A DNA stretch of 64,000 bases from Mycobacterium rhizamassiliense (lineage in GTDB: Bacteria; Actinomycetota; Actinomycetes; Mycobacteriales; Mycobacteriaceae), in the NCBI RefSeq assembly GCF_900157375.1, contig NZ_LT721901.1:124001-188000 (forward strand), written 5' to 3'. Below the pieces are notes generated by a model that saw only the letters and a program-made list of their open reading frames with translations, was not told the origin of the DNA and made no database searches. Made by a program: the position numbers and the translations under genes. Positions 45,919 to 53,983 of this stretch are shown one piece after another; within the stretch, counting starts at the first letter, position 1, and every line of letters begins with the position of its first letter.

Positions 45919-47574
45919 ATGTGGACAAGCGATGACGCCGACGCGATCGCCCGATATGAAGTGCTGCCCGCAGCGCTGCGGCTGCAGAAGTACCTGCGAT
46001 TGGTGGACCCTGAGCCAACCGGGTGGGTGTCGGTGTTGCGGTCAGACATTTCAGAGGATGCGCATAGCACGCTCACGTCGGTATTGATTGAGCCCGACTT
46101 CGCCTCCGCGGCCATGGATGAAGCGGAGTGGTCCTGCGATGACCTAGGTTCCTCCTGGAATGACCAGCGGGGAGATGGCGGCTTCCTGGAAGGCCTGGTG
46201 GCTGATGACGAGTATCCGATGCACTTCTTCGGACAGGCGCGTGAGCATCATGGCCTTGTTGCGCCGACTGTCGAATTCACACTGTCGTTCGTGTGGTGGT
46301 TAGGTCTGGTGCCCACGGGTGACGGGCAATGGAGCCGAATTGACAAGGCGGGGCGCAGTCACGATGTGGTGCACACCAAGCGCCTGGAGGACAATGGATA
46401 CGACGTGTCGGTGGACGCTAATTACCTCAGGCGCTACCTGGCTGCGCGCCGGATGGTTCTCGTTATCCAGCACCGTCACACCGTATGGGCCGATCTGAAA
46501 GACGTCGAGCCCATTGATCTGGAGATCCGCAACCCGGTTGTGACCCTCGAATTTCGCGCAACGTCAGCGATCGGCGGTACAAAGCGAAACTTTTTCGCGG
46601 ACCTTCTAGGCAAGCACCTTGTTCTACCTTTCGACCAAGCCGGCTCCGACCCCGACGACACCTTTCGCGCACCGCGATACCAAGAGTTCATCACTGAAGT
46701 CGATCGGCAGACCGGACAGCCAATCCGGACTAGTTGCGGCGACGACACCCGAGAAGGCGGTACGCACTTCCTGACCCCGGTGTTCTTCGACCCTGATGTC
46801 CTCACTCGCTACCGTGAGGACAACACACGATATGTCTTAAGCCGAACACGGCTATGGTGTCTCAACTTGTGGGGACTTGACATCGACATCAACGATGAAG
46901 GACTCGTCCAGGTCTGGTTAGGCGACATGCGCCGACTTCCTGAATCCGAGCGTGATCACTGGTTCGTCCACAACGTTGTGCCGCGCGGAGGAGTCAGTGA
47001 AATCCGTTTCCGCCGCGACCTTCTCAACCAGTGGGTAACCGACGACCGGCCCGACTTGCAAAATCTGCGCCGTGCAAAGTCACGGCTGAACGACATCGCC
47101 CGCAAGGTGGTGGGCTCCGATCTCTTCCGTCCGCTTGGTAAGCATGACCGAGAAGCATTCGAAGGGCTTTCGTTGTGCACCAACGCCAGTGTCGCGCAAC
47201 GTGACATCAGCATTCTTACCCTGGCCAAGGACGTCGTGGAATGCCTGGACGTCAAGCTCCTGCGGCGATTAGCCGGCACAACAGAGCCAGAACCATCATT
47301 GAACTGCTTGCAGGCGTGGATAACCGCTCTCGGCGGGGACGCGGAGGAACTTTGCAAGCCCCTACGGTTGCTTCAGGACCTTCGCTCAACAGGAAGCTCC
47401 CACATGAAAGGTTCCAAATACGACGGGGTCATCGCCTCTGCCGGATGGGTATCAACCCCACCGGACAAGCAATTCCAACAACTCGTCGATGACGTCACCC
47501 ACGCACTGCAAGGTCTTTCTAACCTCATCGACTCAACCACTCAGTTAGGTCAGACGGGAGATGACAGCCTCTAG
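45919..47574 (+). CDS. Large unknown protein of the element
   Basis: 551 aa from the ATG at 45919, soluble, acidic, Trp-rich, no recognised domain. Near the C-terminus LQDLRSTGSSHMKGSKYDG has Arg and His spaced as in some HEPN motifs (R-x5-H), but this is weak. It is divergent from the serine recombinase and HEPN-like operon and lies between it and the replication genes, the usual position of accessory or defence genes. Confidence 0.6.
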   Translation: MWTSDDADAIARYEVLPAALRLQKYLRLVDPEPTGWVSVLRSDISEDAHSTLTSVLIEPDFASAAMDEAEWSCDDLGSSWNDQRGDGGFLEGLVADDEYPMHFFGQAREHHGLVAPTVEFTLSFVWWLGLVPTGDGQWSRIDKAGRSHDVVHTKRLEDNGYDVSVDANYLRRYLAARRMVLVIQHRHTVWADLKDVEPIDLEIRNPVVTLEFRATSAIGGTKRNFFADLLGKHLVLPFDQAGSDPDDTFRAPRYQEFITEVDRQTGQPIRTSCGDDTREGGTHFLTPVFFDPDVLTRYREDNTRYVLSRTRLWCLNLWGLDIDINDEGLVQVWLGDMRRLPESERDHWFVHNVVPRGGVSEIRFRRDLLNQWVTDDRPDLQNLRRAKSRLNDIARKVVGSDLFRPLGKHDREAFEGLSLCTNASVAQRDISILTLAKDVVECLDVKLLRRLAGTTEPEPSLNCLQAWITALGGDAEELCKPLRLLQDLRSTGSSHMKGSKYDGVIASAGWVSTPPDKQFQQLVDDVTHALQGLSNLIDSTTQLGQTGDDSL

Positions 47575-47742
47575 GGTTGTGCCGATCGCCTCCGCGACAT
47601 CACGGAGTTCGATCACATCTAGTCGGCGTTCACCGGACTCGTACTTGCTAGAGACCCACGCTCGGGAACACCACTTCCTTGTCCAGGGTTTTCGAGAAGC
47701 GGAGAACTCTCTCGTTGGGCGCGCTGTCAGGAGAGCAACCAT
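47545..47742 (-). pseudogene. XRE-type helix-turn-helix fragment
   Basis: WVSSKYESGERRLDVIELRD and VAEAIGTTLEAVI are the second half of an XRE/Cro DNA-binding domain. The preceding 30 residues do not form the first helices properly, and no good start is visible, so it looks truncated or frameshifted. It lies antisense over the start of the next plus-strand frame. Confidence 0.45.
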
Positions 47743-48136
47743 TACGGGCGGCGACGAACACGATCTCGGTTACGCCGAGATCTGCAGCGGGCTATCGAAA
47801 CGCTACGGCACCCGCTTCAAGTTGGAGATCACCGGCAACTGCGCGATTTTGTCCGCCGAGCTGGAGGGCGGTATCCGGGTGGTGATCACCGACTGCGAAG
47901 GCCCGCTATCGCCAGTCGGCTGGCATCTCGATGGTCGTGCTGCTGGCTTCTTCGTCGGTCTCCACCCTGCAGAGCCTGAGACCGGAGGCGGTGCCGAAGT
48001 TGATGTTCTCCTGGCCTACGCCTACAGCGAGATGGCTCCGCCGACTGCCGAGGCAATCAGCGACTTGGTGCAGGAGGCGTTGGGGCGTGCATCGAGCCAG
48101 CCGGAAAGGCTCTTGCGTGGTCAACGTGAACTTTAA
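47561..48136 (+). CDS. Hypothetical protein (start uncertain)
   Basis: The frame is open from 47561 but the first 55 codons overlap the antisense XRE fragment. The credible part is about 47730-48136: YAEICSGLSKRYGTRFKLEI, RVVITDCEGPLSP and VDVLLAYAYSEMAPPTAEAI read like a real alpha/beta protein of about 130 aa. No family recognised. Confidence 0.45.
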   Translation: MTASRVVPIASATSRSSITSSRRSPDSYLLETHAREHHFLVQGFREAENSLVGRAVRRATITGGDEHDLGYAEICSGLSKRYGTRFKLEITGNCAILSAELEGGIRVVITDCEGPLSPVGWHLDGRAAGFFVGLHPAEPETGGGAEVDVLLAYAYSEMAPPTAEAISDLVQEALGRASSQPERLLRGQREL

Positions 48137-48185
48137 GCACGCTTGACTTGGCCCCGTCTCATCGCCCAGCTCGGTATCGTCGATC

Positions 48186-48629
48186 GTGGCCAAGAGATTC
48201 GCTCGTACGCCTCCGAACGTGAGCGATCGGCAACCGCGCTACCGGCACGGTGCCCTTCGGAGAAGGCCGGGGTTTGTAGCTAATGCGGCTACGCGCCAAG
48301 ACGGGAGCATCGAGGTGTCCGAACAGCAATATCGGCATTACTGGCGTGTGCTGTACCCCGAATTCGCAGAACCGAATTCGACGGCGCACTGGTATGGCAA
48401 GTGGAAGACGGCCGGAATGTGTATGGGGCTCTTTGGCGAAAGGCAGCAGGCCCGACACGAGTGGATCCGTACTGGCCCACGCCGGGGTCGTGAAGAACCC
48501 CACGTGACTGTGGTCGTCACCCATCATGCATCGCCGGTTCGGTCGTTAACCGTGAACGCGGGCTTGAGTTGCCTGTGGGTTTCGAGGGATCTCGACAAGG
48601 AGCACCCGGGGATTACCGGAGATCACTGA
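48186..48629 (+). CDS. Hypothetical protein
   Basis: 147 aa from a GTG at 48186; basic N-terminus, then VSEQQYRHYWRVLYPEFAEP and HWYGKWKTAGMCMGLFGERQ. No known domain. The end (48629) is followed by a hairpin at 48642, and the next gene is convergent. Confidence 0.4.
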   Translation: MAKRFARTPPNVSDRQPRYRHGALRRRPGFVANAATRQDGSIEVSEQQYRHYWRVLYPEFAEPNSTAHWYGKWKTAGMCMGLFGERQQARHEWIRTGPRRGREEPHVTVVVTHHASPVRSLTVNAGLSCLWVSRDLDKEHPGITGDH

Positions 48630-48641
48630 AAATAGGACACC

Positions 48642-48656
48642 GGCACCCGCGGTGCC
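48642..48656. terminator. Hairpin between convergent genes
   Basis: GGCACC-CGC-GGTGCC, a perfect 6-bp stem, followed by a second weaker dyad (AAGGCGG...CGCCTTT) without a long T run. It sits between the convergent genes ending at 48629 and 48754 and could end transcription from the left. Confidence 0.35.
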
Positions 48657-48753
48657 CCCAAGGCGGGCTTGGTCGCCTTTCGTGTCCAAGCCCATTCAAG
48701 TTGGAGTCCAATTCGGCTCAAGCCGAACGTGATTAGGCGGGGATATTTTGTAC

Positions 48754-49122
48754 TTAATCGCTTCTTGCCATGAGCGCTCGATACGCCTCAACCGTGAGCC
48801 CGTAGAGTTCTGCCAACTTCTTTTGGATCCGGGATTCCCAGTACGCCGCTCTCCCGGCCGCGCTGTGATGCCTCTCGGCATGGGCCCTGAGGCTGTGGTA
48901 GCTGATCTTTGTCTTCTTGTCGAGGCGCGCGTTGAGGGGCTCCAGGTCGTGCAGGATGTCGGTGTAGGTGACCGCATGAACCTTCCCTGGGCCCAGCAAG
49001 ATTGGGGCACCACGCCAATCGAGCAGCTGGTTGACCAGAACACGGATGGCCTCGTCGCGACAGACCCGACAGCGTGGTTCCCGGGGTTCGTATGCTTTCC
49101 GAGGCACTCCCTCAGTCGTCAA
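48754..49122 (-). CDS. Hypothetical protein with a Cys pair, downstream of the ART-like gene
   Basis: About 122 aa if started at the TTG at 49122, which overlaps the end of the previous gene; a GTG at 49107 is the alternative. PRCRVCRDEAIRVLVNQLLD holds a CxxC pair, and ISYHSLRAHAERHHSAAGRA and a helical C-terminus follow. It might be a DNA-binding or phage-type protein. The overlap suggests translational coupling with the ART-like gene, so an immunity or partner role is conceivable but unproven. Confidence 0.5.
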   Translation of the reverse strand: MTTEGVPRKAYEPREPRCRVCRDEAIRVLVNQLLDWRGAPILLGPGKVHAVTYTDILHDLEPLNARLDKKTKISYHSLRAHAERHHSAAGRAAYWESRIQKKLAELYGLTVEAYRALMARSD

Positions 49123-49690
49123 CAAGCCGCACCGCCTCCTGTAGGACGCAACTGGTATCGATGACGTATTCGCTTTCCCGACGGCCGATTTCGTGAATGT
49201 ATGCCAACACTCTGTCTGGCTTTGCATCCAACGCATAGACATGCCCCGCGGCACGCCCACGTAGTTGACCATGGGCGAACCTCCGGGCCATTGCCAGATC
49301 TGAGGTCCATGACATACCCTCCCACCCGTCCGGCGTGCAGCCCCGGTAGACGGTCACGGGTTCGGTTGGCGGTGCGGCCGGCCGGCCATCGTCGGTATAT
49401 CCGGCCGCTCGGAAAAGCTCGTCCCACACATCTCGTTCTAGTGAGCTCTCGGGGTGTTCGGATATCGACCAAGCGACGGCGACGACGCTGGGGTGCGCAA
49501 GAAGGTCGAGCGATCCGCTGTAGTAGAGGTCGGACAGCAGCGCAGGCGCGTTGTTGCGCCCTAGGCGGGCGCAGACGATATCGAATGTCTCCGCATCCAT
49601 CTGGCCGTCGAATCGGTAATCTCCATTCTCATCTTCGTATAGGCCTTCGACGCACCGACCCTGACGGGACTCAATCGCATTTTTGGACAT
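49112..49690 (-). CDS. ADP-ribosyltransferase-like protein
   Basis: 192 aa from the ATG at 49690 (GAAAGG upstream). The C-terminal half carries the three ART landmarks in order: Arg in VTVYRGCTP, Ser-Trp-Thr in GMSWTSDLAMARRFA, and an ExE in RRESEYVID. This is the R-S-E class (ExE is typical of Arg-directed enzymes). The N-terminal half (MDAETFDIVCARLG) is unknown. It would transfer ADP-ribose from NAD to a protein or nucleic acid, or be a degenerate relative. Such proteins occur in phages and as toxins. Confidence 0.6.
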   Translation of the reverse strand: MSKNAIESRQGRCVEGLYEDENGDYRFDGQMDAETFDIVCARLGRNNAPALLSDLYYSGSLDLLAHPSVVAVAWSISEHPESSLERDVWDELFRAAGYTDDGRPAAPPTEPVTVYRGCTPDGWEGMSWTSDLAMARRFAHGQLRGRAAGHVYALDAKPDRVLAYIHEIGRRESEYVIDTSCVLQEAVRLVDD

Positions 49691-49695
49691 CGGTG

Positions 49696-49752
49696 TTCCT
49701 TTCAGGGGGTTTGGACTTGCGTCCGTGGGTGACTTCCATCTGGAGACGGGTC
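49696..49752 (-). repeat. Leader repeat, copy 1 (before the ART-like gene)
   Basis: A stretch of about 57 bases directly before the ART-like ATG resembles 50787-50842. Shared blocks on the minus strand are ACCCGTCTCCAGAT, GTCACCC and CCTGAAAGGAA at similar spacing. It ends at the ribosome site, so it looks like a duplicated promoter/leader. Confidence 0.55.
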
Positions 49753-49846
49753 AAGAATCTCTCCTGACCCGCCCGGCTCGTGCCCTGCGACCGGCAACGG
49801 CGGCCCAGGCAGGTCGGGCCACCTGCTCGAAGCTGTGTGAATGCAC

Positions 49847-50206
49847 CTACCTTGTCCCTCCAGTTTGTCGAGCCTGCCGACGAAAGCTGTCGGGTCGACG
49901 CTGCACCGCATGGGCGACACCGCTATCCAGCCCTTTGGGTTCGTTCGGACGGAGGCGTTGTTGGTTTCCCCCCGGCCCATACCGCACGGCCCACTCCTCT
50001 GCACCGAGCAGAGGATCATTGATTGGATTGATCGAGCCGCGGGGAATCGCGCATACCTCGTGGGCCACAGTATTGTTGGCGATGTAACGGATCCGGGTAC
50101 CGGCCGGGAATCGCTGGCGACACAGCTCACACGCACCGCGGTACTTCGCCGCAAACACAGGACCCGGCACCGCAAAAAGTCGGGGAAGCACGCAATCTTC
50201 GGTCAT
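49847..50206 (-). CDS. Small zinc-finger protein
   Basis: 119 aa from the ATG at 50206. CELCRQRFPAGTRIRY with NNTVAHEVC forms a CxxC...HxxC site like that of small phage zinc-finger or DNA-binding proteins. The C-terminus is basic (RRPDSFRRQARQ). Function unknown; DNA binding is likely in the replication/regulation part of the element. Confidence 0.55.
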   Translation of the reverse strand: MTEDCVLPRLFAVPGPVFAAKYRGACELCRQRFPAGTRIRYIANNTVAHEVCAIPRGSINPINDPLLGAEEWAVRYGPGGNQQRLRPNEPKGLDSGVAHAVQRRPDSFRRQARQTGGTR

Positions 50207-50329
50207 CGAACAACTGCCTGCCGGTCGACAGTGATGCCTGGCTCGGGATTTCGTCTCGCCGGAGCCCGTTTTGGCATGCTTGAGCGTCCAGTAACCGGTG
50301 GCGATCCGCCACCCCTGCGTTGCGCCCAA

Positions 50330-50779
50330 TCAGAAAGTGGCACTGGCCCAGCCTCGATCGTCCTCGGGATCGGCGGGGGAGATGGAGCAGGCGGTCCCCA
50401 GCTTGTGAAAGATGACTGCCCCGTCGTCCGACAGAAAGCGGTTGTGCTCCCAGCTGAAGTCGGAGCTCTCATAGGGTTCGATCCTGGCCTGGATCATCAC
50501 CGGACGGCCATCGCTGTAGGTATTGTCGGCCTCTTCCTCATCGCCGTCGTCTTCTTCATCTCGCACGGCCCCGACGGTGCCGAAATGCAGGTGCCAGTAA
50601 ATCTCGATCAGCCTCTCCTGGAGGTGTAGCGATTCATCTGGATCAAGCAGACCGAGACCGGCAAGTTCGGCGAGCCGGTATTGCATCGTCGCCAGACTCT
50701 GTGTGGCCCGGGCATGCTCGTACTTAGCTCGGTCGGCGATGTCGTGCACGTCCGGGTTGACCGACGGTGGTGTTGGCAT
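50330..50779 (-). CDS. Hypothetical acidic-linker protein
   Basis: 149 aa from the ATG at 50779 (GAAAGGAAAG upstream). Helical N-terminus (YEHARATQSLATMQYRLAEL), an acidic linker (DEEDDGDEEEAD), and a C-terminal beta-rich part (IQARIEPYESSDFSWEHNRF). It follows the PrimPol gene by 60 bases and shares its leader with the ART-like gene. No family recognised. Confidence 0.55.
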   Translation of the reverse strand: MPTPPSVNPDVHDIADRAKYEHARATQSLATMQYRLAELAGLGLLDPDESLHLQERLIEIYWHLHFGTVGAVRDEEDDGDEEEADNTYSDGRPVMIQARIEPYESSDFSWEHNRFLSDDGAVIFHKLGTACSISPADPEDDRGWASATF

Positions 50780-50786
50780 GTGATCT

Positions 50787-50842
50787 TTCCTTTCAAGGGA
50801 TTTGGCGTTCGCCGCGGGTGACATCGATCTGGAGACGGGTTA
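50787..50842 (-). repeat. Leader repeat, copy 2 (before the acidic-linker gene)
   Basis: Matches 49696-49752 over its length with several substitutions; it includes the stop codon of the PrimPol gene at one end and the ribosome site of the next gene at the other. Confidence 0.55.
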
Positions 50843-53248
50843 CGGGAATTCCGAACCGATCTCGGCCTGACTACTTGCTGATCCGGGCGTCCCAGATTTG
50901 TCAGTAGGTGGGCGTAGGCCAGCATCGGAATCGACGGAACTCTTATCGAGGGCTAGGGGCCTACTGACATTTCTGGGGACGACGAGGGCGGCGGGGTCAA
51001 TGTCATCGTTGAGGGAGTAGCGCCAAATCGTTTTGTTGTTGGTCACCGCTTCCTCCTCCTCACACACCACCGCGCCGAGCATGTGCAGCGCTTGCAATTG
51101 CCGGTCCACGGTGGTGCGCGGCTTTCCGATTCCCTTCCGGACTTCGGTCGTGGTGCTGTCCGGGTGAGCGGCCAGATGATCGATGATTCCCAGCCGCAGC
51201 GGCGGCATCGAGTCTCGTGCGCAACGGATCGCCAAGCGCATTGCGGCCTTTCGGTTCATACCCACCGCTACTCCGCCCCGGACGACCTGCGCCAGCTGCT
51301 TGGCGAACCTCGTTGGCATCTCCGGCGCGTGGGCATCGACAACGTTGCCGCGGAAATCGAATTCCACGCCAGTTCGTGCCAGCGTGACCAGATCGGCTGC
51401 CGCCAAGAGCTTCTCGGTCTCTTCGGGGTTTAGCTCTATACCGGTTGAGCTGGCTCCGGCCAATACATCGGCTACCGCCATCGATAATTCGGCGCGCATT
51501 TTGTCTTCGCTGCCGGTGTTGGCGATTGCCCGCCGACCCGCGCAGGCGCGGTCTTTGGTGGAATCCATGCGGAGCAATACGAATCGGTCACCCATTGTGG
51601 CGATGACGGCGTGGGCGGTATCCCAGGCAGTTGTCACCGCACCCACCAACGCAATCCGACCCTCCCACTCCAGCGTGCGGCCCCCATCGGTTCCGACCGT
51701 GCGGACCCAATGGCCGTCAAAGATCTCGCGTAGTGCTGCCATGACCTCGGCGCGCATTTCACGGCCCGCCGACAGGATCGACGTCACATCCTTGATGACC
51801 AGAAGGCCCGTACCGCCGATCTGGCGGAGCAAACCGCCGCTGGCGTCGGCGCTGCGCTCCTTCTTCGATGTCGCCGACAACAAGGCACCCTGTGAGGCGA
51901 TCGTCGACACGACATGAGCACCTGGCCCCTGCAGGGCTAGCACAGTCTCGGTCTTGGCGTTGCCCGATCCCGACACGAGCAGCAGCCAGAGCGGGTCGCC
52001 GTCGAGATCCCCGACCGCCGCGGCAGCCATCGCAGCGTTGATTGCATCCAAGTCGTAGCTCTCGCCCAGCCAGCGCCGAAAGACGCTATGCGCCTTGTCG
52101 AGCGCCGATGCACGCTCAGCGTCGGTCCGCTCCACACGGACCCGACTTGTCCCAGCGGTCTGCACATCGGGCATCTTCTCCGCGACCCGCTGGTGTACTT
52201 CATCGAGGTCAGCGACCCGAGCTACTCGGACCGCCCAGGCAACAATTTCGTTCCACTCGTCGAGCGCTTGCCCGTCGGTGCGTCGGCGATCTTCGCCCTT
52301 CGGCGGTTTGGTCACCGCCTCCAAGAACAGCGGCCTCAAGGTGTCGATCGCCGAGACCGCTGAAAAGTAGCCCGCCCGGGCTTCTTTCAGCGCGCCGGTT
52401 ATCACCGAGACCGCCGTGTCGTGCCGACTTCGCTTTCCTTTGAAGCCCGCCTTCATCGCCTTGACCCAGCCCTGCAAGATTTCTGGCCGGTCAGCACGGT
52501 GATATTCAGCGATGAACGCCGAGACTTCCCCGGCCGAGGAAGCAGCCGCCGAATGCACGGTGGCGATGTCGGAGTTGGGCGTCCTTCGTTTGGCGTCGAC
52601 CAGGTCAGCTAGCGCTTCACCGCTGCGGTCTTCTGGGCCATCCGCGGACAGGGCTTGCAGATCCGGGGGTTCCACCCACCGGTATTGGCCGACGGTGCCG
52701 TCCAGCTTGGAGCGCTTCCTGGTGGGAGCGATGAATAGGAACCCGCGCCCGGTGCCCCCAGGCGTGCCCGCCTTCAGATCGATTCCAGGACAGACGTTAT
52801 CGCGGGAGCGAACACCGATAGTCGACACCAGTTCGTGGGTTCCGCCCGACGGGGTGTGGGCCACGCCGTAAACCCGAGGCATGGCGCCGCGGGCTTCAAG
52901 AGCAGCACGGGACTCGTCGCCTCCGCTCCGGGGATCGGTGTCCACTCCGTCGACCTTGTGGCCGCAGACCATGCCGAGCGCGTCACCGGGCTTATACTGG
53001 TCGAGCACATCATGATTGGGTTCGGTTAACTGCCACCCTTTCGGCAACCAATAGCCGCAGCCGTGGTGGCCACCACGCGAATCCCAACTGCCGTCAGGAT
53101 TAGTGGCCGGCTTAGCATTGAAGATGGGGATACCCGCGTCAATCAGCGCCCGCGCCACCGTCAGCGGGTCGGTGAACTCGGTCTTCCCCTGATCTCGAAG
53201 GCCCGCGGATCTTGAGCCCGGTCCCTCAAAAGCCGTGCTCGACGTCAT
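50840..53248 (-). CDS. PrimPol-ATPase replication protein
   Basis: 802 aa from the ATG at 53248, which overlaps the preceding 75-aa gene as ATGA. Residues about 25-200 are a primase-polymerase (AEP) domain: catalytic DxD in GVDTDPRSGG, SxH in TPSGGTHELV, and the third acidic motif in GIDLKAGTPGG. Residues about 400-650 are a P-loop ATPase with an unusual Walker A (SGSGNAKTE) and Walker B-like LLVIKD. A winged-helix-like C-terminus follows (TEVRKGIGKPRTTVDRQLQA). It should initiate replication of the excised element. Typical of actinobacterial integrative elements and satellites. Confidence 0.82.
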   Translation of the reverse strand: MTSSTAFEGPGSRSAGLRDQGKTEFTDPLTVARALIDAGIPIFNAKPATNPDGSWDSRGGHHGCGYWLPKGWQLTEPNHDVLDQYKPGDALGMVCGHKVDGVDTDPRSGGDESRAALEARGAMPRVYGVAHTPSGGTHELVSTIGVRSRDNVCPGIDLKAGTPGGTGRGFLFIAPTRKRSKLDGTVGQYRWVEPPDLQALSADGPEDRSGEALADLVDAKRRTPNSDIATVHSAAASSAGEVSAFIAEYHRADRPEILQGWVKAMKAGFKGKRSRHDTAVSVITGALKEARAGYFSAVSAIDTLRPLFLEAVTKPPKGEDRRRTDGQALDEWNEIVAWAVRVARVADLDEVHQRVAEKMPDVQTAGTSRVRVERTDAERASALDKAHSVFRRWLGESYDLDAINAAMAAAAVGDLDGDPLWLLLVSGSGNAKTETVLALQGPGAHVVSTIASQGALLSATSKKERSADASGGLLRQIGGTGLLVIKDVTSILSAGREMRAEVMAALREIFDGHWVRTVGTDGGRTLEWEGRIALVGAVTTAWDTAHAVIATMGDRFVLLRMDSTKDRACAGRRAIANTGSEDKMRAELSMAVADVLAGASSTGIELNPEETEKLLAAADLVTLARTGVEFDFRGNVVDAHAPEMPTRFAKQLAQVVRGGVAVGMNRKAAMRLAIRCARDSMPPLRLGIIDHLAAHPDSTTTEVRKGIGKPRTTVDRQLQALHMLGAVVCEEEEAVTNNKTIWRYSLNDDIDPAALVVPRNVSRPLALDKSSVDSDAGLRPPTDKSGTPGSASSQAEIGSEFP

Positions 53249-53472
53249 TGTGGATCACCACCGTCAACAACGGTGTAGCCGAGGCTCCGCAGGTTGGCCG
53301 CAAGCCGGCCGACATAGCCGGGATGGATGCGCCAGGTCTTGAAGGTCGAGTCCCACCACCGGGCCCGCAACGGCAACGCCACCATTGCGGCGACCGCGGA
53401 CTCGTCGTTGTGTTCGAAGTTGACCAGCACATCGTCGTAGTCCTGGCCAAGGCGTTCGAGCATGACGTTCAC
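53245..53472 (-). CDS. Small hypothetical protein of the replication operon
   Basis: 75 aa from the ATG at 53472, overlapping both neighbours by 4 bases (excisionase stop and PrimPol start). LERLGQDYDDVLVNFEHNDE, WWDSTFKTWRIHPGY and LRSLGYTVVD suggest a small alpha/beta domain; similar short proteins often precede replication genes in mobile elements. No assigned function. Confidence 0.6.
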   Translation of the reverse strand: MNVMLERLGQDYDDVLVNFEHNDESAVAAMVALPLRARWWDSTFKTWRIHPGYVGRLAANLRSLGYTVVDGGDPQ

Positions 53473-53717
53473 CGGGCCCCCATCCTGCGCGCGGTGGTCG
53501 GCGTCATTGAAGATGTTGGCGTACAGAGCCTGGTATCCGTGGGCAATGCGGCGGGCACCGCGCAGCGCCGGATTATTTCGGCTACATCAGCGTCGGTAAA
53601 CCGCCAACGGCGCCCCACTTTATGCGCCGGAAATTTCCCCGAACGCAGCTGATTAGCGAGCCACCGTTCGGTGGTGCCGATTTCCTTAGCGGCATCCGCC
53701 AAGCCCATAAGCGCCAT
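53469..53717 (-). CDS. Excisionase/MerR-type helix-turn-helix protein
   Basis: 82 aa from the ATG at 53717 with AGGAGG upstream. MGLADAAKEIGTTERWLANQ and FPAHKVGRRWRFTDADVAE form the winged helix-turn-helix of the excisionase family. It lies immediately after the integrase region and starts the replication operon, so it likely directs excision and may regulate the operon. Confidence 0.82.
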   Translation of the reverse strand: MALMGLADAAKEIGTTERWLANQLRSGKFPAHKVGRRWRFTDADVAEIIRRCAVPAALPTDTRLCTPTSSMTPTTARRMGAR

Positions 53718-53830
53718 TCGCGCCTCCTGATTACTGAAAACTACTTTGGAGATCGCTGCAGACCCTATGTGTGCTCTGAGCTGCGCGCAAACACTCAATC
53801 GCGCTGAACCTGGGAGAAAGCTGAGAGGAT

Positions 53831-53857
53831 TTGACATAGACTTGACACCGGCTTGAC
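53831..53857. repeat. Three direct TTGAC repeats spaced 11 bp
   Basis: TTGAC at 53831, 53842 and 53853, one helical turn apart, in the 266-base region between excisionase and integrase genes. It looks like an array for the excisionase or a repressor, near the promoter of the replication operon. Confidence 0.5.
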
Positions 53858-53983
53858 GCCGTATGGAAATGGCGTTAACACACCCGACTAAAACCCCAGT
53901 TGGCGCGAAATAGACAACCTCGAATTTGACTGTGATACAAGTCACACAGCCAATTTTGGAAATGGTCGGAAACGAGGCGTCTC

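Noticed and set aside
50038..50629. Plus-strand frame ending in a membrane-like segment (GIVGLFLIAVVFFISHG)
   Set aside because: It is antisense to the acidic-linker and zinc-finger genes, which have better starts; the hydrophobic run is the complement of an Asp/Glu-rich coding stretch.
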